Shown here: piece by piece, positions 9,854 to 18,761 of the stretch | How positions within the stretch are numbered: the stretch's first letter is position 1 | Layout: every line of letters begins with the position of its first letter | Assembly (NCBI GenBank): GCA_017601145.1 | Contig: JAFNIV010000007.1 | Span: 1-62,869 of the forward strand | DNA: 62,869 nucleotides | Direction: 5' to 3' | DNA from: Candidatus Brockarchaeota archaeon | Lineage (GTDB): Archaea > Thermoproteota > EX4484-205 > JAAOZO01 | The notes under the pieces: model-generated | What the model saw: only the letters and a program-made list of their open reading frames with translations | Database searches by the model: none | Told to the model about the DNA's origin: nothing | Translations under genes and position numbers: made by a program

Positions 9854-10491
9854 GTAGTGTTACAGTGGGAATATTTGGATATCCTTGGAAGCTTGGGAAT
9901 GAAAAATGGCCTGAAGAACTTGACTTAGGTGGAAAAAAAGTTCTCTCTTACTTACTTGAAAAAGTAAGTGACATAAGCGACGAAGTAATCGTTGTTGCTT
10001 CTTCTCAAAGTCAAGCTTCATTGATTCAAGAAATAATGGAGTCTGAAGGTTTCTTTGAAGCAAAAGATTTCATTTTAGATTCTTCCGGAAACGTTCTAGA
10101 GATGACTATAAAACTAATTCAATCTGCAAAAGGTGAAAAAATCCTTGTTGTACCTTCTTCTTCTCCATTTCTTCCTACTGAAGTTATAATGCTCCTTCTA
10201 GACCTGCTGGAAGGAAGAGATGGTGTTTTTCTTAGAGATAAACTTGGAAACCTATACAAGCGCCTATTTTCTTTAAGAAAAGAGACATCTCTAGAAGCTA
10301 TTACTTTTGAAAAGGAAGTTAATAGAGATCTAAAAGACATTCCTATAAAGCTAAAGAAGACAATGGCTATTTCATGGAACGCTGTCTCTTCTTTAGACCC
10401 ATTGCATCTTTCATATTTTTTAATTGCTACTGAGGAAGATTACTTTTCTGCAAAAAAGTTACTTTCAAAGGTGAAGAAAGGATTTGAGTGA
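9850..10491 (+). CDS. MobA/CofC-like nucleotidyltransferase fold protein
   Basis: 213 residues with a GT-A style layout: an N-terminal strand VTVGIFGYPW, KVLSYLLEKVSDISDEVIVV (NTP-transferase pattern), then KILVVPSSSPFLPTEVI where the family has the D-x-P/PFL motif. The usual N-terminal GGxSxRMG loop is absent or remodelled (GIFGYPWKLGNEKWP). The gene overlaps the RimK-like gene by four bases and cofE by eight, so it is probably part of F420 synthesis. The expected missing activity next to CofE is CofC, which activates phospholactate with GTP; a molybdenum-cofactor guanylyltransferase is the other reading. TTG start. Confidence 0.5.
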   Translation: MSSVTVGIFGYPWKLGNEKWPEELDLGGKKVLSYLLEKVSDISDEVIVVASSQSQASLIQEIMESEGFFEAKDFILDSSGNVLEMTIKLIQSAKGEKILVVPSSSPFLPTEVIMLLLDLLEGRDGVFLRDKLGNLYKRLFSLRKETSLEAITFEKEVNRDLKDIPIKLKKTMAISWNAVSSLDPLHLSYFLIATEEDYFSAKKLLSKVKKGFE

Positions 10492-11248
10492 AATTGTTGG
10501 TCCTATAAGTATATTTGGTATAAAGTATGATGGTCCAATAGAAAAAGGTATCAACTTACCTAAGTTAGTTGTAGACGTAGCACGAAAATCAAATTTCAAA
10601 ATTGTTGATGGTGACATAGTTATCCTTACTCATACTGTTGTGGCTAAGGCAGAAGGCTTAATTTTTAACTTAAATAATGTTAAGCCATCTCCATTTGCAG
10701 AAGCTATAGCAAGAAAACTTGATAAGGATCCTAGAGTACTGCAACTAATACTTAACGAAACAAAAAATATAGTTAGACTTGAAAGAAAGAACTTAATTAC
10801 AGAAAGCAAAGCTGGAATTATTTCTGCTAATGCAGGAGTTGACTTATCTAACGTTGATGGTGGAAATTCTGCAGTTATAGTTCCAAGAAATCCAGATAAA
10901 GTTGCGAAAAAGTACGTCGAAGAGTTTAAAAAGTTTGGGTTAAACGTAGCAGTAATAATCACAGATACTTTAGGAAGACCATTTAGATTAGGCGATGTTA
11001 ATTTTGCCATAGGGAGCTATGGAATAACACCACTAAGAGACTTAAGAGGGAAAAAGGACCTCTTTGGAAGAGTTTTGAGAATTAAAAGGATCGCTATAAT
11101 CGACGAACTTGCAGCTTCTGCAGAATTAATAACTGGAAGTTCTAATGAAGGTATAATAGGTGCAATAGTCAGAGGCTATAAATATGAAAAGAGTAAAAAG
11201 GGCGCAAAGTCAATCCAACGTCCACCAGAAAGAGATTTCTTCAAATAA
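10484..11248 (+). CDS. cofE: Coenzyme F420-0:L-glutamate ligase CofE
   Basis: 254 residues, the typical length of archaeal CofE. Family blocks are present in order: DGDIVILTHTVVAKAEG (about 44-60), ESKAGIISANAGVDLSNVDG (about 106-125), then VIITDTLGRPFRLGDVNFAIG (about 157-177) with GITPLRDLRGKKDLFGR after it. CofE adds the first gamma-linked glutamates to F420-0 using GTP. It is the last gene of a three-gene overlapping set with the RimK-like ligase and the nucleotidyltransferase. CofD, CofG and CofH are not in the window. The TTG start is chosen because it keeps the full N-terminal strand ISIFGIKY. Confidence 0.92.
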   Translation: MSEIVGPISIFGIKYDGPIEKGINLPKLVVDVARKSNFKIVDGDIVILTHTVVAKAEGLIFNLNNVKPSPFAEAIARKLDKDPRVLQLILNETKNIVRLERKNLITESKAGIISANAGVDLSNVDGGNSAVIVPRNPDKVAKKYVEEFKKFGLNVAVIITDTLGRPFRLGDVNFAIGSYGITPLRDLRGKKDLFGRVLRIKRIAIIDELAASAELITGSSNEGIIGAIVRGYKYEKSKKGAKSIQRPPERDFFK

Positions 11249-11440
11249 TTAATTAAGTTACTGCACTTCTTGTTAGGTTAGCTGAAGTTTAGTTACTTAG
11301 AAATACAAAACATTTAGAACAAACAACAACTAATTTCTAATCTACATAAGTTGCTTAGGTGAAATTCTTCTAAGTTTAGTAAAAAGAACTCGAAATTTAT
11401 TTCTTACAAATCTTTACAAGCCAGAGTGGTTCTTTTTAGA

Positions 11441-11986
11441 CTAAACTTGACTCTTCTTGTTCTTTATAGCAAGAACGTTCGCTATTATTTCTGCAGCTTC
11501 ATCATGGCTTAATTTCGATGTGTTTATCGTTATGTCATACATTTTTGAGTTTGTCCAATCGACATTAAAGAGGACTTTAGCTCTTTCTGACCTTTCCTTA
11601 TCGGAAAAATCAACTTCTTTCGCTGCTTCTTCAAGGGAGATTTTCCTTCTTTCTGCAACTAATTTTACTCTGTCCTCTTTGTTCTTATGTAAAAACACCT
11701 TTAAGTTTGCTGGTTTATCAAGACCTAAAAGTGCAGACCTGCCTTCGATTATTGCGTTTCCTTCGTTTAACTTATCTACAACCATGTTTCTTATTACTCC
11801 TTCTAAATCAATTTCTCCCGACCTCTCCATTTCTGCCAATTGCTCAAAAGATACCTTCATCTCGTTTACTATTGTTCTAAAGAAGTATTCTGTATTGTAA
11901 ACTGGTAGACCAGTTATCTTTGACAGTTTGTTACCAACATCTGTTGTTCCAGAACCTAATTCCCCACAAATAAGCACCGTGGCCAA
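11441..11986 (-). CDS. Cytidylate-kinase-like P-loop kinase
   Basis: 181 residues. The N-terminus MATVLICGELGSGTTDVGNK contains a P-loop-like GxxGSGTT in which the usual Lys is a Thr, as in the cytidylate-kinase-like family (PF13189 type). It is followed by GLPVYNTEYFFR, AIIEGRSALLGL (Walker-B-like region) and an Arg-rich lid, RVKLVAERRKISLEEAAKEV. NMP kinases of this family phosphorylate CMP/dCMP, but the atypical P-loop leaves the substrate open. It stands alone and is convergent with cofE. Confidence 0.65.
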   Translation of the reverse strand: MATVLICGELGSGTTDVGNKLSKITGLPVYNTEYFFRTIVNEMKVSFEQLAEMERSGEIDLEGVIRNMVVDKLNEGNAIIEGRSALLGLDKPANLKVFLHKNKEDRVKLVAERRKISLEEAAKEVDFSDKERSERAKVLFNVDWTNSKMYDITINTSKLSHDEAAEIIANVLAIKNKKSQV

Positions 11987-12037
11987 CTTTCCTCGTTTAT
12001 ACTAAGAACTACTAGGATTTTAATTTTTTTATTTCTC

Positions 12038-12673
12038 ATGGAGCAAAAGTACTTCATTTTTAAGTTTAAAAAGAAAAACCTTTATAAGGAAATTTTAAGC
12101 AAAAAAGAGCAAATGATTTCAGTTGCAAACCCTCTTTTAAAGATGTTTAATGGAAACAGAGGTACAATATTTTTGATCGTTTTTGTTATACTAGTAACTA
12201 CAACATTTTTTGGTACTTTTTATCCACCGGATAGAAAATTAGAAAATGAACTGAGGCAAATGGTTGATGAATTTAAAGGAAGCAACGTATACTCCGTAGC
12301 TTTAAAGATCTTTTCTAATAATGCTCTTATTGCATCTGGAATGATAATTCCTCTATTTGGCATTGGTTTAAGCATTTATTCTACCTTTAGTACTGGTGTT
12401 GCAATAAGTTCGATAAGTTCAATAAGCAATAACCTTGTTAATCCACAAGTAGCTTTTTTTGGAGTCCTTATAATGCCGCATGGATTATTAGAGTACATAT
12501 CTTACTCTTTAATAGTCACTGAGAATGTAATTCTTACATATAAGATCATCGGTAGACAAAAGGATCTAAAGAATGAGTTAGGAGTAGCTTTAATTGCAAT
12601 GCTTCTATCCTATATCTTACTTCTTTTTGCTGGGCTAATAGAAGCTTTTTTCATAAGTCCTGAACTAACTTAA
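12038..12673 (+). CDS. SpoIIM/DUF95-like integral membrane protein
   Basis: 211 residues. A basic N-terminal region of about 45 residues precedes four or five hydrophobic segments. The block FFGVLIMPHGLLEYISYSLI (about 147-166) is the recognisable feature of the stage II sporulation protein M (DUF95) family, as is FSNNALIASGMIIPLFG. In archaea these proteins are widespread and of unknown role; a part in membrane organisation or transport is only inferred. The start follows directly on the AT-rich divergent promoter shared with the kinase gene at 11441-11986. Confidence 0.65.
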   Translation: MEQKYFIFKFKKKNLYKEILSKKEQMISVANPLLKMFNGNRGTIFLIVFVILVTTTFFGTFYPPDRKLENELRQMVDEFKGSNVYSVALKIFSNNALIASGMIIPLFGIGLSIYSTFSTGVAISSISSISNNLVNPQVAFFGVLIMPHGLLEYISYSLIVTENVILTYKIIGRQKDLKNELGVALIAMLLSYILLLFAGLIEAFFISPELT

Positions 12674-12773
12674 AACTCTTTAAAAAACTTCAAATCTTAG
12701 GTTCCTTCTAATTATAGTGGGCCCTATCTTACAAGAAGGAAAATCTTAAATGCTTATTTTCTTCCTTTGCCTT

Positions 12774-13541
12774 ATGGAAAACATAAAGCTGAGCTCTGGG
12801 ATAGTCCTAAATTCTTCTTCATCAAGCGGCATATTTATAGCAAAAAAAGTATACGAAAACTTCTTGAATGGTTCGGCCGTAGTAGACTTAGTTTACTTCC
12901 CAGAAAACGTTGAAGAGTATGTAGACTTCGATTCTTTACTTAATTTAGTTGCTAAAAAGATGGAATTAAGTGAAATTAAGTCTCTTCCTTCTGCTCTAAG
13001 TGAATATGCATCTAGTTTTGGTATTTCGCCTTCATCTACGTTAGTTTCTGCTCTGTCTTACTCTTTTAAGTTTGGTGTAGAAATACCTTACAAAAGGCCT
13101 GTTAGGAAGTTCCTCATTAAAAGCGAAGACTTTGAGCTTAGCGATAAAAATATGCTTTCAGGAGTTTTAAAAGCACCTATTTTTGTAGATTTTGATGTTT
13201 TTAGTCCATTTGAGTTAGCACTAAAAAGTAACTTACTTGGGGAATGGTATGTAACTAGAGTGGAGGGCTACGTTTATCATAAGCTAGTTAGCCCTATAAC
13301 TGATACTTCACCACGTACAGGTCTTTCAATGCAAGTTGGCAATAATTCTCTTGTCTGGAGTACCGACTTTTATTCAACACTTGGCACAGTAACTTTACTG
13401 ATTCGATTTTTTGCGAACGTTCCTAACTTGTCTGATGGAGACCTTCTTTTCTTAAGGGGGGACTTGGACAAGCAACTTGGTGGTCTTATGGTTAAAACCC
13501 TAATAAATGCTACAAAGAAAGAAGTTTGGTTTATGATTTAA
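12774..13541 (+). CDS. Conserved hypothetical soluble protein
   Basis: 255 residues from the ATG at 12774, chosen because a TATA-like CTTAAATGC lies about 28 bases upstream and the earlier in-frame ATG at 12750 lies inside it. I recognise no family. The protein starts with a Ser-rich patch (VLNSSSSSGIFIAK), has a mixed helix/strand middle and a tail with GDLLFLRGDLDKQLGGLM. No membrane segment or metal motif is seen. Neighbours give no clear functional hint. Confidence 0.6.
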   Translation: MENIKLSSGIVLNSSSSSGIFIAKKVYENFLNGSAVVDLVYFPENVEEYVDFDSLLNLVAKKMELSEIKSLPSALSEYASSFGISPSSTLVSALSYSFKFGVEIPYKRPVRKFLIKSEDFELSDKNMLSGVLKAPIFVDFDVFSPFELALKSNLLGEWYVTRVEGYVYHKLVSPITDTSPRTGLSMQVGNNSLVWSTDFYSTLGTVTLLIRFFANVPNLSDGDLLFLRGDLDKQLGGLMVKTLINATKKEVWFMI

Positions 13542-13622
13542 TTTTGTTAAATCTAAAGCAGCACTACCTTTTATAACTCACTTTAAAAAGTTAAAATTTA
13601 AAAAATAAATTAAAAACAAGTT

Positions 13623-13805
13623 CTATTTTTTCTTTTTTCTTGTTGTTTTCTTTTTAGAAGCCTTCTTAGTTTTAGCTTTTTTCGCAGCTTTCTTTTTTCG
13701 TACTTTAGGAGGTGAGATAGAAGGAGCTTCAGTAGAAGGCGGAGCTACTTGACTAGGTTTTTCAGTAGAGGGTTTCTCCTCTTCTGGCTTCTTACTTTCT
13801 TCCAT
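13623..13805 (-). CDS. Small Lys/Pro/Ala-rich protein resembling a histone H1 tail
   Basis: 60 residues from the ATG at 13803-13805. The first half is acidic and Pro/Ser-rich (EESKKPEEEKPSTEKPS); the second half is almost purely basic (KVRKKKAAKKAKTKKASKKK, then TTRKKKK). A TATA-like box (minus-strand TTTTTATAC near 13840) precedes it at the right distance. The composition is that of a DNA- or RNA-binding tail such as histone H1 or bacterial Hc1, with no globular domain. The reading frame could be an artefact of low complexity, but the promoter and clean start argue for a gene. Confidence 0.5.
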   Translation of the reverse strand: MEESKKPEEEKPSTEKPSQVAPPSTEAPSISPPKVRKKKAAKKAKTKKASKKKTTRKKKK

Positions 13806-14157
13806 CTTCAATACACAGATAGATATACATATGTAGTAAGTATAAAAATGTTTCTCTTACTTGCTTCCAAACTTAAAGTTTCTTCACATACGGTATTCGT
13901 TTACAATACTCTTTCAATACTAACTAGAACTTCACTGAAAATTATTTATAAGTTAGTAGCATTCGAAAGGTTTTGCAGATTAAAAAAGATTAGTTTAAGA
14001 ATTCATAAGTAACCTTATTGTAAAGTAAACTTCTTTCTCGATAATAAAATGTTATTCTTATTTGAGGCTTTGTCTCTATGCTTCATGAAGTTGCAACGAT
14101 TCTTAGTTTAAAAATAAAATTAAATGTTTATAACCTTGTTATAACTAATTCTGTCTC
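13806..14157. other. Intergenic region between the Lys-rich gene and sufC
   Basis: 352 bases of AT-rich sequence. The left part holds the minus-strand TATA-like box near 13840. The right end holds a plus-strand box, AAATGTTTATAAC, about 25-35 bases before the sufC ATG, so sufC is probably leaderless. An 87-codon plus-strand frame at 13749-14012 overlaps the Lys-rich gene and looks like chance. No RNA gene recognised. Confidence 0.5.
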
Positions 14158-14895
14158 ATGGTTCTGGAAATAAAAAACTTAACAGTTTATGCTAAAGAAA
14201 GGCAAATACTTTATGATGTTTCACTCAGTTTGGAAAGGTCTCAGCTTATTGTACTAATGGGCCCAAATGGATCTGGAAAGTCGACGTTGGCACAAACACT
14301 GTTAGGCTCTCCGTTTTATAAGATAATCAGAGGAGAAGTGTTACTTGATGGTGAGTCTATAGTAAACTTGAAGACGCATGAAAGAGTAAGGAAAGGATTA
14401 TTTTTAGTTTTTCAAAACCCTGTTGAAATTCAAGGAGTTTCTGTTTTAAACTTAGTAAAGGCTGCTCACAGTTCAATAACAAGCGAACAAACTTCTATCT
14501 TTGAGTTTAAAAATAAGTTGTCTTCTTTGCTAAGCTTTCTTGATCTAGAAGAGTCATTTCTATATAAAAATGTGAACGTAGAAATGTCTGGGGGTGAAAA
14601 GAAGAAATCGGAAATGCTTCAACTTCTTGCCATAAAACCAAAGTATGCAATATTGGATGAGCCAGATTCTGGGCTAGATGTAGATTCGTTAAAGCTTGTG
14701 GCTAAAGCTATAACTAACTTACTCAATAGCAATGTTGGAGTTCTACTAATAACTCATTACACAAGAATCATTAACGAGTTGCCTTCACCTAGCAAAGTTT
14801 ACGTTATGTTAAATGGGAAAATAGTTACCTCCGGTGGGGTAGAAGTTGCAAAAGAGGTAGACCGAGGTGGTTATGAGTGGATAGGGAAAAACTAA
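14158..14895 (+). CDS. sufC: Fe-S assembly ATPase SufC
   Basis: 245 residues with ABC ATPase motifs in order: Walker A GPNGSGKSTLA (about 39-49), Q-loop FLVFQNPVEIQGVS, signature MSGGEKKKSEMLQLL (about 143-157) and Walker B YAILDEPDSGLDVDS (about 162-176), then the switch His in LLITHYTRI. The EPDSGLD variant is typical of SufC rather than of transporters. SufC powers the SufBCD scaffold that builds Fe-S clusters in the cytosol. First gene of sufCBD-sufS-sufU; the next start overlaps its end by 19 bases. Confidence 0.95.
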   Translation: MVLEIKNLTVYAKERQILYDVSLSLERSQLIVLMGPNGSGKSTLAQTLLGSPFYKIIRGEVLLDGESIVNLKTHERVRKGLFLVFQNPVEIQGVSVLNLVKAAHSSITSEQTSIFEFKNKLSSLLSFLDLEESFLYKNVNVEMSGGEKKKSEMLQLLAIKPKYAILDEPDSGLDVDSLKLVAKAITNLLNSNVGVLLITHYTRIINELPSPSKVYVMLNGKIVTSGGVEVAKEVDRGGYEWIGKN

Positions 14896-16292
14896 ACAAA
14901 GTTAAGTCGGAAGTTACTGGGATAGAACCACTAAGCCTAAGTTACGAGAAAAAGATAGAATCATCTATAGGAGAAGATACTGTAAGGAAGATCTCTAGAG
15001 AAAAAGGAGAACCAGAATGGATGCTTAAAAAAAGACTATATTCTTTGAAAGTATTTAATTCTCGTCCAATGCCAAACTGGAGTTTCGACCTTAGCTCAAT
15101 CATAAACTTTAATGAACTCATACCTTATGCAAAACCCTTTTCAGAAAAACTTGAAGAAAGTTCAAAGATTCCACAAGAAGTTATGAAAGTTCTGGAAAAA
15201 TTAAACATACCTGAAGCAGAAAGAAGGTATTTGTCTGGTTCTGGCACTATGATAGATTCTGAAGTTTTGTATCGAAGAATAAAAGACGAACTTAGAAAAA
15301 AAGGAGTAATTTTTACTGATATGGATACGGCAGTTAGAGAATATCCAGAGCTCGTTAAGAAGTACTTTATGACATTCATAGTTTCTCCTCATGATAACAA
15401 ATTTGCTGCACTTCATGGTGCGCTTTGGAGTGGTGGAAGCTTTGTTTATGTTCCGAAAGGTGTAAAAGTTGACTTACCTCTACAAGTTTTCTTTTTGATA
15501 AATTACCCTAAGCTTGGACAATTTGAACATACTATAATCATAGCAGATGAAGGTTCAGAAGTTGAGTACATCGAAGGTTGTTCAGCTCCCGTTTATAGCG
15601 CTTATAATTTGCATAGTGCAGTAGTTGAAGTTCACGTTAAGAAAAATGCTTTTGTTAAATACACAACAATTCAAACTTGGACAAAAAATGTTCTTAACTT
15701 AAACACAAAGAGAGCAGTAGTTGAAGAAGGTGGAACACTAAGGTGGGTCTCTGGAAACATTGGCTCCGGATTAACCATGTACTATCCTTCAGCAGTATTA
15801 AGAGGAAAAGGTGCGAGAGCTGAATTTCTTTCAGTTACTTTTGCTGGGAATGGTCAAAAGAAGGAAACAGGGTCAAAGGTTTTTCATCTTGCTCCAGAAA
15901 CAAGGTCAAGGATAGTCTCTAAGAGTATTGTAAAAGCTGGAGGTTACGCTGCATATAGAGGGTTAGTTCACATTGCTAAAGGAGCGAAGGATAGTATTTC
16001 TTCGGTTAAGTGTGATGCTTTATTACTAGATGATTCTTCTAACTCTGCAACATATCCTTATATTGAATCTTATGAGAGTAATTCTGAAGTTACGCATGAG
16101 GCAACAGTTAGTAGGATAGAAGAAGAAAAGCTATTCTACTTAATGAGTCGTGGCTTAAGCGAGACTGAGGCTAAAGCCATGATTACAAGAGGCTTTATGG
16201 AGCCAATCATGGTGAACCTCCCTCTAGAATATGCTCTTGAACTAAATAGACTAATAGAACTTGAACTTGAAGGAGAAGGTGCTGTTGGGTGA
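14877..16292 (+). CDS. sufB: Fe-S scaffold protein SufB
   Basis: 471 residues, the normal SufB length. Recognisable blocks are GEPEWMLKKRLYSLK near the N-terminus, HGALWSGGSFVYVPKGV (about 180-196), HTIIIADEGSEVEYIEGCSA (about 218-237), SNSATYPYIESYESNSEVTHEATVSRI, split as the family's final block, and LFYLMSRGLSE near the C-terminus. SufB binds SufC and SufD and carries the nascent cluster. The GTG start lies within the end of sufC, giving translational coupling. Confidence 0.95.
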   Translation: MDREKLNKVKSEVTGIEPLSLSYEKKIESSIGEDTVRKISREKGEPEWMLKKRLYSLKVFNSRPMPNWSFDLSSIINFNELIPYAKPFSEKLEESSKIPQEVMKVLEKLNIPEAERRYLSGSGTMIDSEVLYRRIKDELRKKGVIFTDMDTAVREYPELVKKYFMTFIVSPHDNKFAALHGALWSGGSFVYVPKGVKVDLPLQVFFLINYPKLGQFEHTIIIADEGSEVEYIEGCSAPVYSAYNLHSAVVEVHVKKNAFVKYTTIQTWTKNVLNLNTKRAVVEEGGTLRWVSGNIGSGLTMYYPSAVLRGKGARAEFLSVTFAGNGQKKETGSKVFHLAPETRSRIVSKSIVKAGGYAAYRGLVHIAKGAKDSISSVKCDALLLDDSSNSATYPYIESYESNSEVTHEATVSRIEEEKLFYLMSRGLSETEAKAMITRGFMEPIMVNLPLEYALELNRLIELELEGEGAVG

Positions 16293-17509
16293 TGAACAAA
16301 AATAGTCTTAAAGATGAAATAGAGCAATTGAAGGAAATTAAGCACGAGGAATCGAAGCACTTACACCCTCCAAGCTGGAAACAATTTGATGAAAGCATTT
16401 CTCTTTTTAAATACAATGAAAGATGGAAATACTTAGATACAGAAAAAATTTTTTTAGAAAGCAAGAGAATAAGAAAAGTTGAATTTAAAGAAGTCGTAAG
16501 GCAATCGCAGTATAAAGATTACGACGGAGCGATATTATTAGAGAATAATTTGGCTAAAGTTTATATCTGTGATTCTAGTGGTTGCTCTCTCTCTTCTACT
16601 ATTAGCCCAGACGAAATCTTTCCTAACAAAATCATAAAAGCGTTACAAAGTGAAAGTTCAAAAGATCAAATGGAAGCAAATAGTCTAGCATCTTCAAGCT
16701 GGGGCTCTCTTATAAGTAGTAAAAGCAATAAAAAGAGCAGATTTTTTTATTCTGGTATAACAACGATCCCAATTTCTCTTTTTAACGTAATACATGTGGA
16801 CAAAAATTCATTTTTAGACGTTAACATGAAGCATTATTCAAAAGATGTTTTCCACGAGTTTACGTACATTCAATTAGAGAAAAATTCAAGTCTTACTCTT
16901 AATGTATTCCTCTCCTCATCTAACTATAGTTCAATAATTAACTTTAAGATAAAGATGGAGGAAAGTTCTTTGCTGAACTTAAACTTAGTTCAAAGCAGCA
17001 GTTCTACATGTTCTTCAAACATAGAAGTTCAAATGACTGGAAAGCACTCTGAGTTTAACTTTAAATCTTTATTTCAAAGCCGAGCAAATGGTATTGTCGA
17101 TAATAACTTGTCAATTTATCATTTAGAGGAAGACACTAAAAGTAATATAGAATCTTACGGAATAACTAAAAGTGGAACAATAATTATAAAAGATTGGAGT
17201 AATATTGTATTCAATTCCTCTTCCACATTCATAAAGGGAAAAGTAATCTTGCTAGGTGAAGAGTCCAAAGCTTATGTTATTCCAAACTTAAAGACAAAAG
17301 GAAACAAGATTTCAGCTTCTCATGGAATCTCTTTAGGTAGAATCACTCAAAACGAACTATTTTACCTTATGAGTAGAGGTTTAAGTGAAGATGAAGCCAA
17401 TATTTTAGTTTCAACTGGATTCATAGAGCATGCATTAGATAGTATGAGCTCTGAAATGCTTAAAAACAAAGAAATAAAAAGTTATCTTATAAGCTCTCTT
17501 AAAGGGTGA
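16292..17509 (+). CDS. sufD: SufD-like scaffold subunit
   Basis: 405 residues from the ATG that overlaps the sufB stop (TGATG); a GTG three bases upstream is also possible. The N-terminal half is divergent and Ser-rich, but the C-terminus has the SufB/SufD hallmark ASHGISLGRITQNELFYLMS (about 344-363), followed by RGLSEDEANILVSTGFIEHAL. SufD pairs with SufB in the SufBC2D complex. The order sufC-B-D-S-U is standard for archaea and Gram-positive bacteria. Confidence 0.88.
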   Translation: MNKNSLKDEIEQLKEIKHEESKHLHPPSWKQFDESISLFKYNERWKYLDTEKIFLESKRIRKVEFKEVVRQSQYKDYDGAILLENNLAKVYICDSSGCSLSSTISPDEIFPNKIIKALQSESSKDQMEANSLASSSWGSLISSKSNKKSRFFYSGITTIPISLFNVIHVDKNSFLDVNMKHYSKDVFHEFTYIQLEKNSSLTLNVFLSSSNYSSIINFKIKMEESSLLNLNLVQSSSSTCSSNIEVQMTGKHSEFNFKSLFQSRANGIVDNNLSIYHLEEDTKSNIESYGITKSGTIIIKDWSNIVFNSSSTFIKGKVILLGEESKAYVIPNLKTKGNKISASHGISLGRITQNELFYLMSRGLSEDEANILVSTGFIEHALDSMSSEMLKNKEIKSYLISSLKG

Positions 17510-17513
17510 GAAA

Positions 17514-18761
17514 ATGTTTGACCCAAATGACATAAGGCATGATTTTCCTATACTTAACGTAAAGGTAAATGGAAAGCCTCTGATTTATTTTGATAATGCT
17601 GCTACTTCTCAAAAACCAAAACAAGTAATTGAAGCTATTGAAAACTTCTATTTTTTAAAGAACGCGAATGTTGGAAGGTCTATACATACTCTTGCAGAAG
17701 AAGCAACTGAACTTTATTTTCAGTCAAGAAAGAAAGTTGCAGACTTTATAAATGCAACTCCAGAAGAAGTTGTATTTTCAAGTGGAACCACAGAATCTTT
17801 AAATGCAATTGCAAACGTAGTTGCTGAAAAATTTCTAAACCCTAAGGATATAGTAGTTACTAGTATACTTGAGCACCACAGTAACTTGCTTCCATGGGTA
17901 AAAGTTTGTAAGGAAAAAAGCTGCGCACTTAAAGTAGTCAACGCAAACAAAAATTGGACCATAAATATTGAAAAGTTAGAAGCCTTACTGAAAGAAGGAG
18001 CTAAAGTTGTTTCTTTAACTCATGTATCTAATGTTCTTGGAACAATAAATCCAATAAAAGAAGTTTCAAAGCTTGTTCATTCTTATGATGCAATTTTAGT
18101 TGTTGATGCTGCGCAATCTGTTCCTCATATGCCTGTAGACGTAAAAGACTTAGACTGTGATTTTATGGCATTTGGAGCTCACAAGATGCTTGGTCCTATG
18201 GGCACAGGAGTACTATACTTGAAAAAAAGGTATGCTGATCTCATAGAACCTTGGAATCTCGGAGGAGGGATGATAAAGTCTGTTAAATTACTTAATGAAG
18301 TCCCTGAACTTTCTTGCTGTAAGGTAACTTATGAAGATACTCCAATCAGGTTTGAAGCAGGCACTCCAAATGTTGAGGGAGCTGTTGGCCTAAGCGCAGC
18401 TATAGATTATTTGAGCAAACTTGGTATGAATTCTGTTCTGTTTCATGAGAGACAGTTAGTTAAGTATTTGCTTGAAAACTTAAAGGGAAATTCATTTGAA
18501 GTTTATGGGCCTAAAGATGAAAATAGCATTACAGGAATTGTTTCTTTCAATTTAAAGGGTATACACGCCCATGATGTAGCTTACTTGCTTGATAAGCTTG
18601 CTGGTATTGCAGTTAGATCTGGGCATCATTGCGCTCAACCATTAGTAAATATACTAGGAACAGTTGCTACAGTAAGAGCAAGTTTTTATATTTATAATAC
18701 TATAGAAGAAATAAACGCTTTTATAGAAGCCTTAAAAGAAGTGGAAAAGATGCTAAAATGA
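17514..18761 (+). CDS. sufS: Cysteine desulfurase SufS
   Basis: 415 residues. Class V aminotransferase motifs are present: YFDNAATSQKP (about 25-35), SSGTTESLNAIA, EHHSNLLPW, VVDAAQSVPHMPVDV (PLP-binding Asp), the Schiff-base Lys in AFGAHKMLGPMGTGVLY (about 220-236) and the catalytic Cys in RSGHHCAQPL (about 361-370). It removes sulfur from cysteine and passes it to SufU or SufBCD. A short 4-base gap separates it from sufD, and its stop overlaps the sufU start (ATGA). Confidence 0.95.
   Translation: MFDPNDIRHDFPILNVKVNGKPLIYFDNAATSQKPKQVIEAIENFYFLKNANVGRSIHTLAEEATELYFQSRKKVADFINATPEEVVFSSGTTESLNAIANVVAEKFLNPKDIVVTSILEHHSNLLPWVKVCKEKSCALKVVNANKNWTINIEKLEALLKEGAKVVSLTHVSNVLGTINPIKEVSKLVHSYDAILVVDAAQSVPHMPVDVKDLDCDFMAFGAHKMLGPMGTGVLYLKKRYADLIEPWNLGGGMIKSVKLLNEVPELSCCKVTYEDTPIRFEAGTPNVEGAVGLSAAIDYLSKLGMNSVLFHERQLVKYLLENLKGNSFEVYGPKDENSITGIVSFNLKGIHAHDVAYLLDKLAGIAVRSGHHCAQPLVNILGTVATVRASFYIYNTIEEINAFIEALKEVEKMLK

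Noticed and set aside
13749-14012. An 87-codon plus-strand open frame before sufC
   Set aside because: Antisense to the Lys-rich gene and its promoter, no start context, no recognisable composition.
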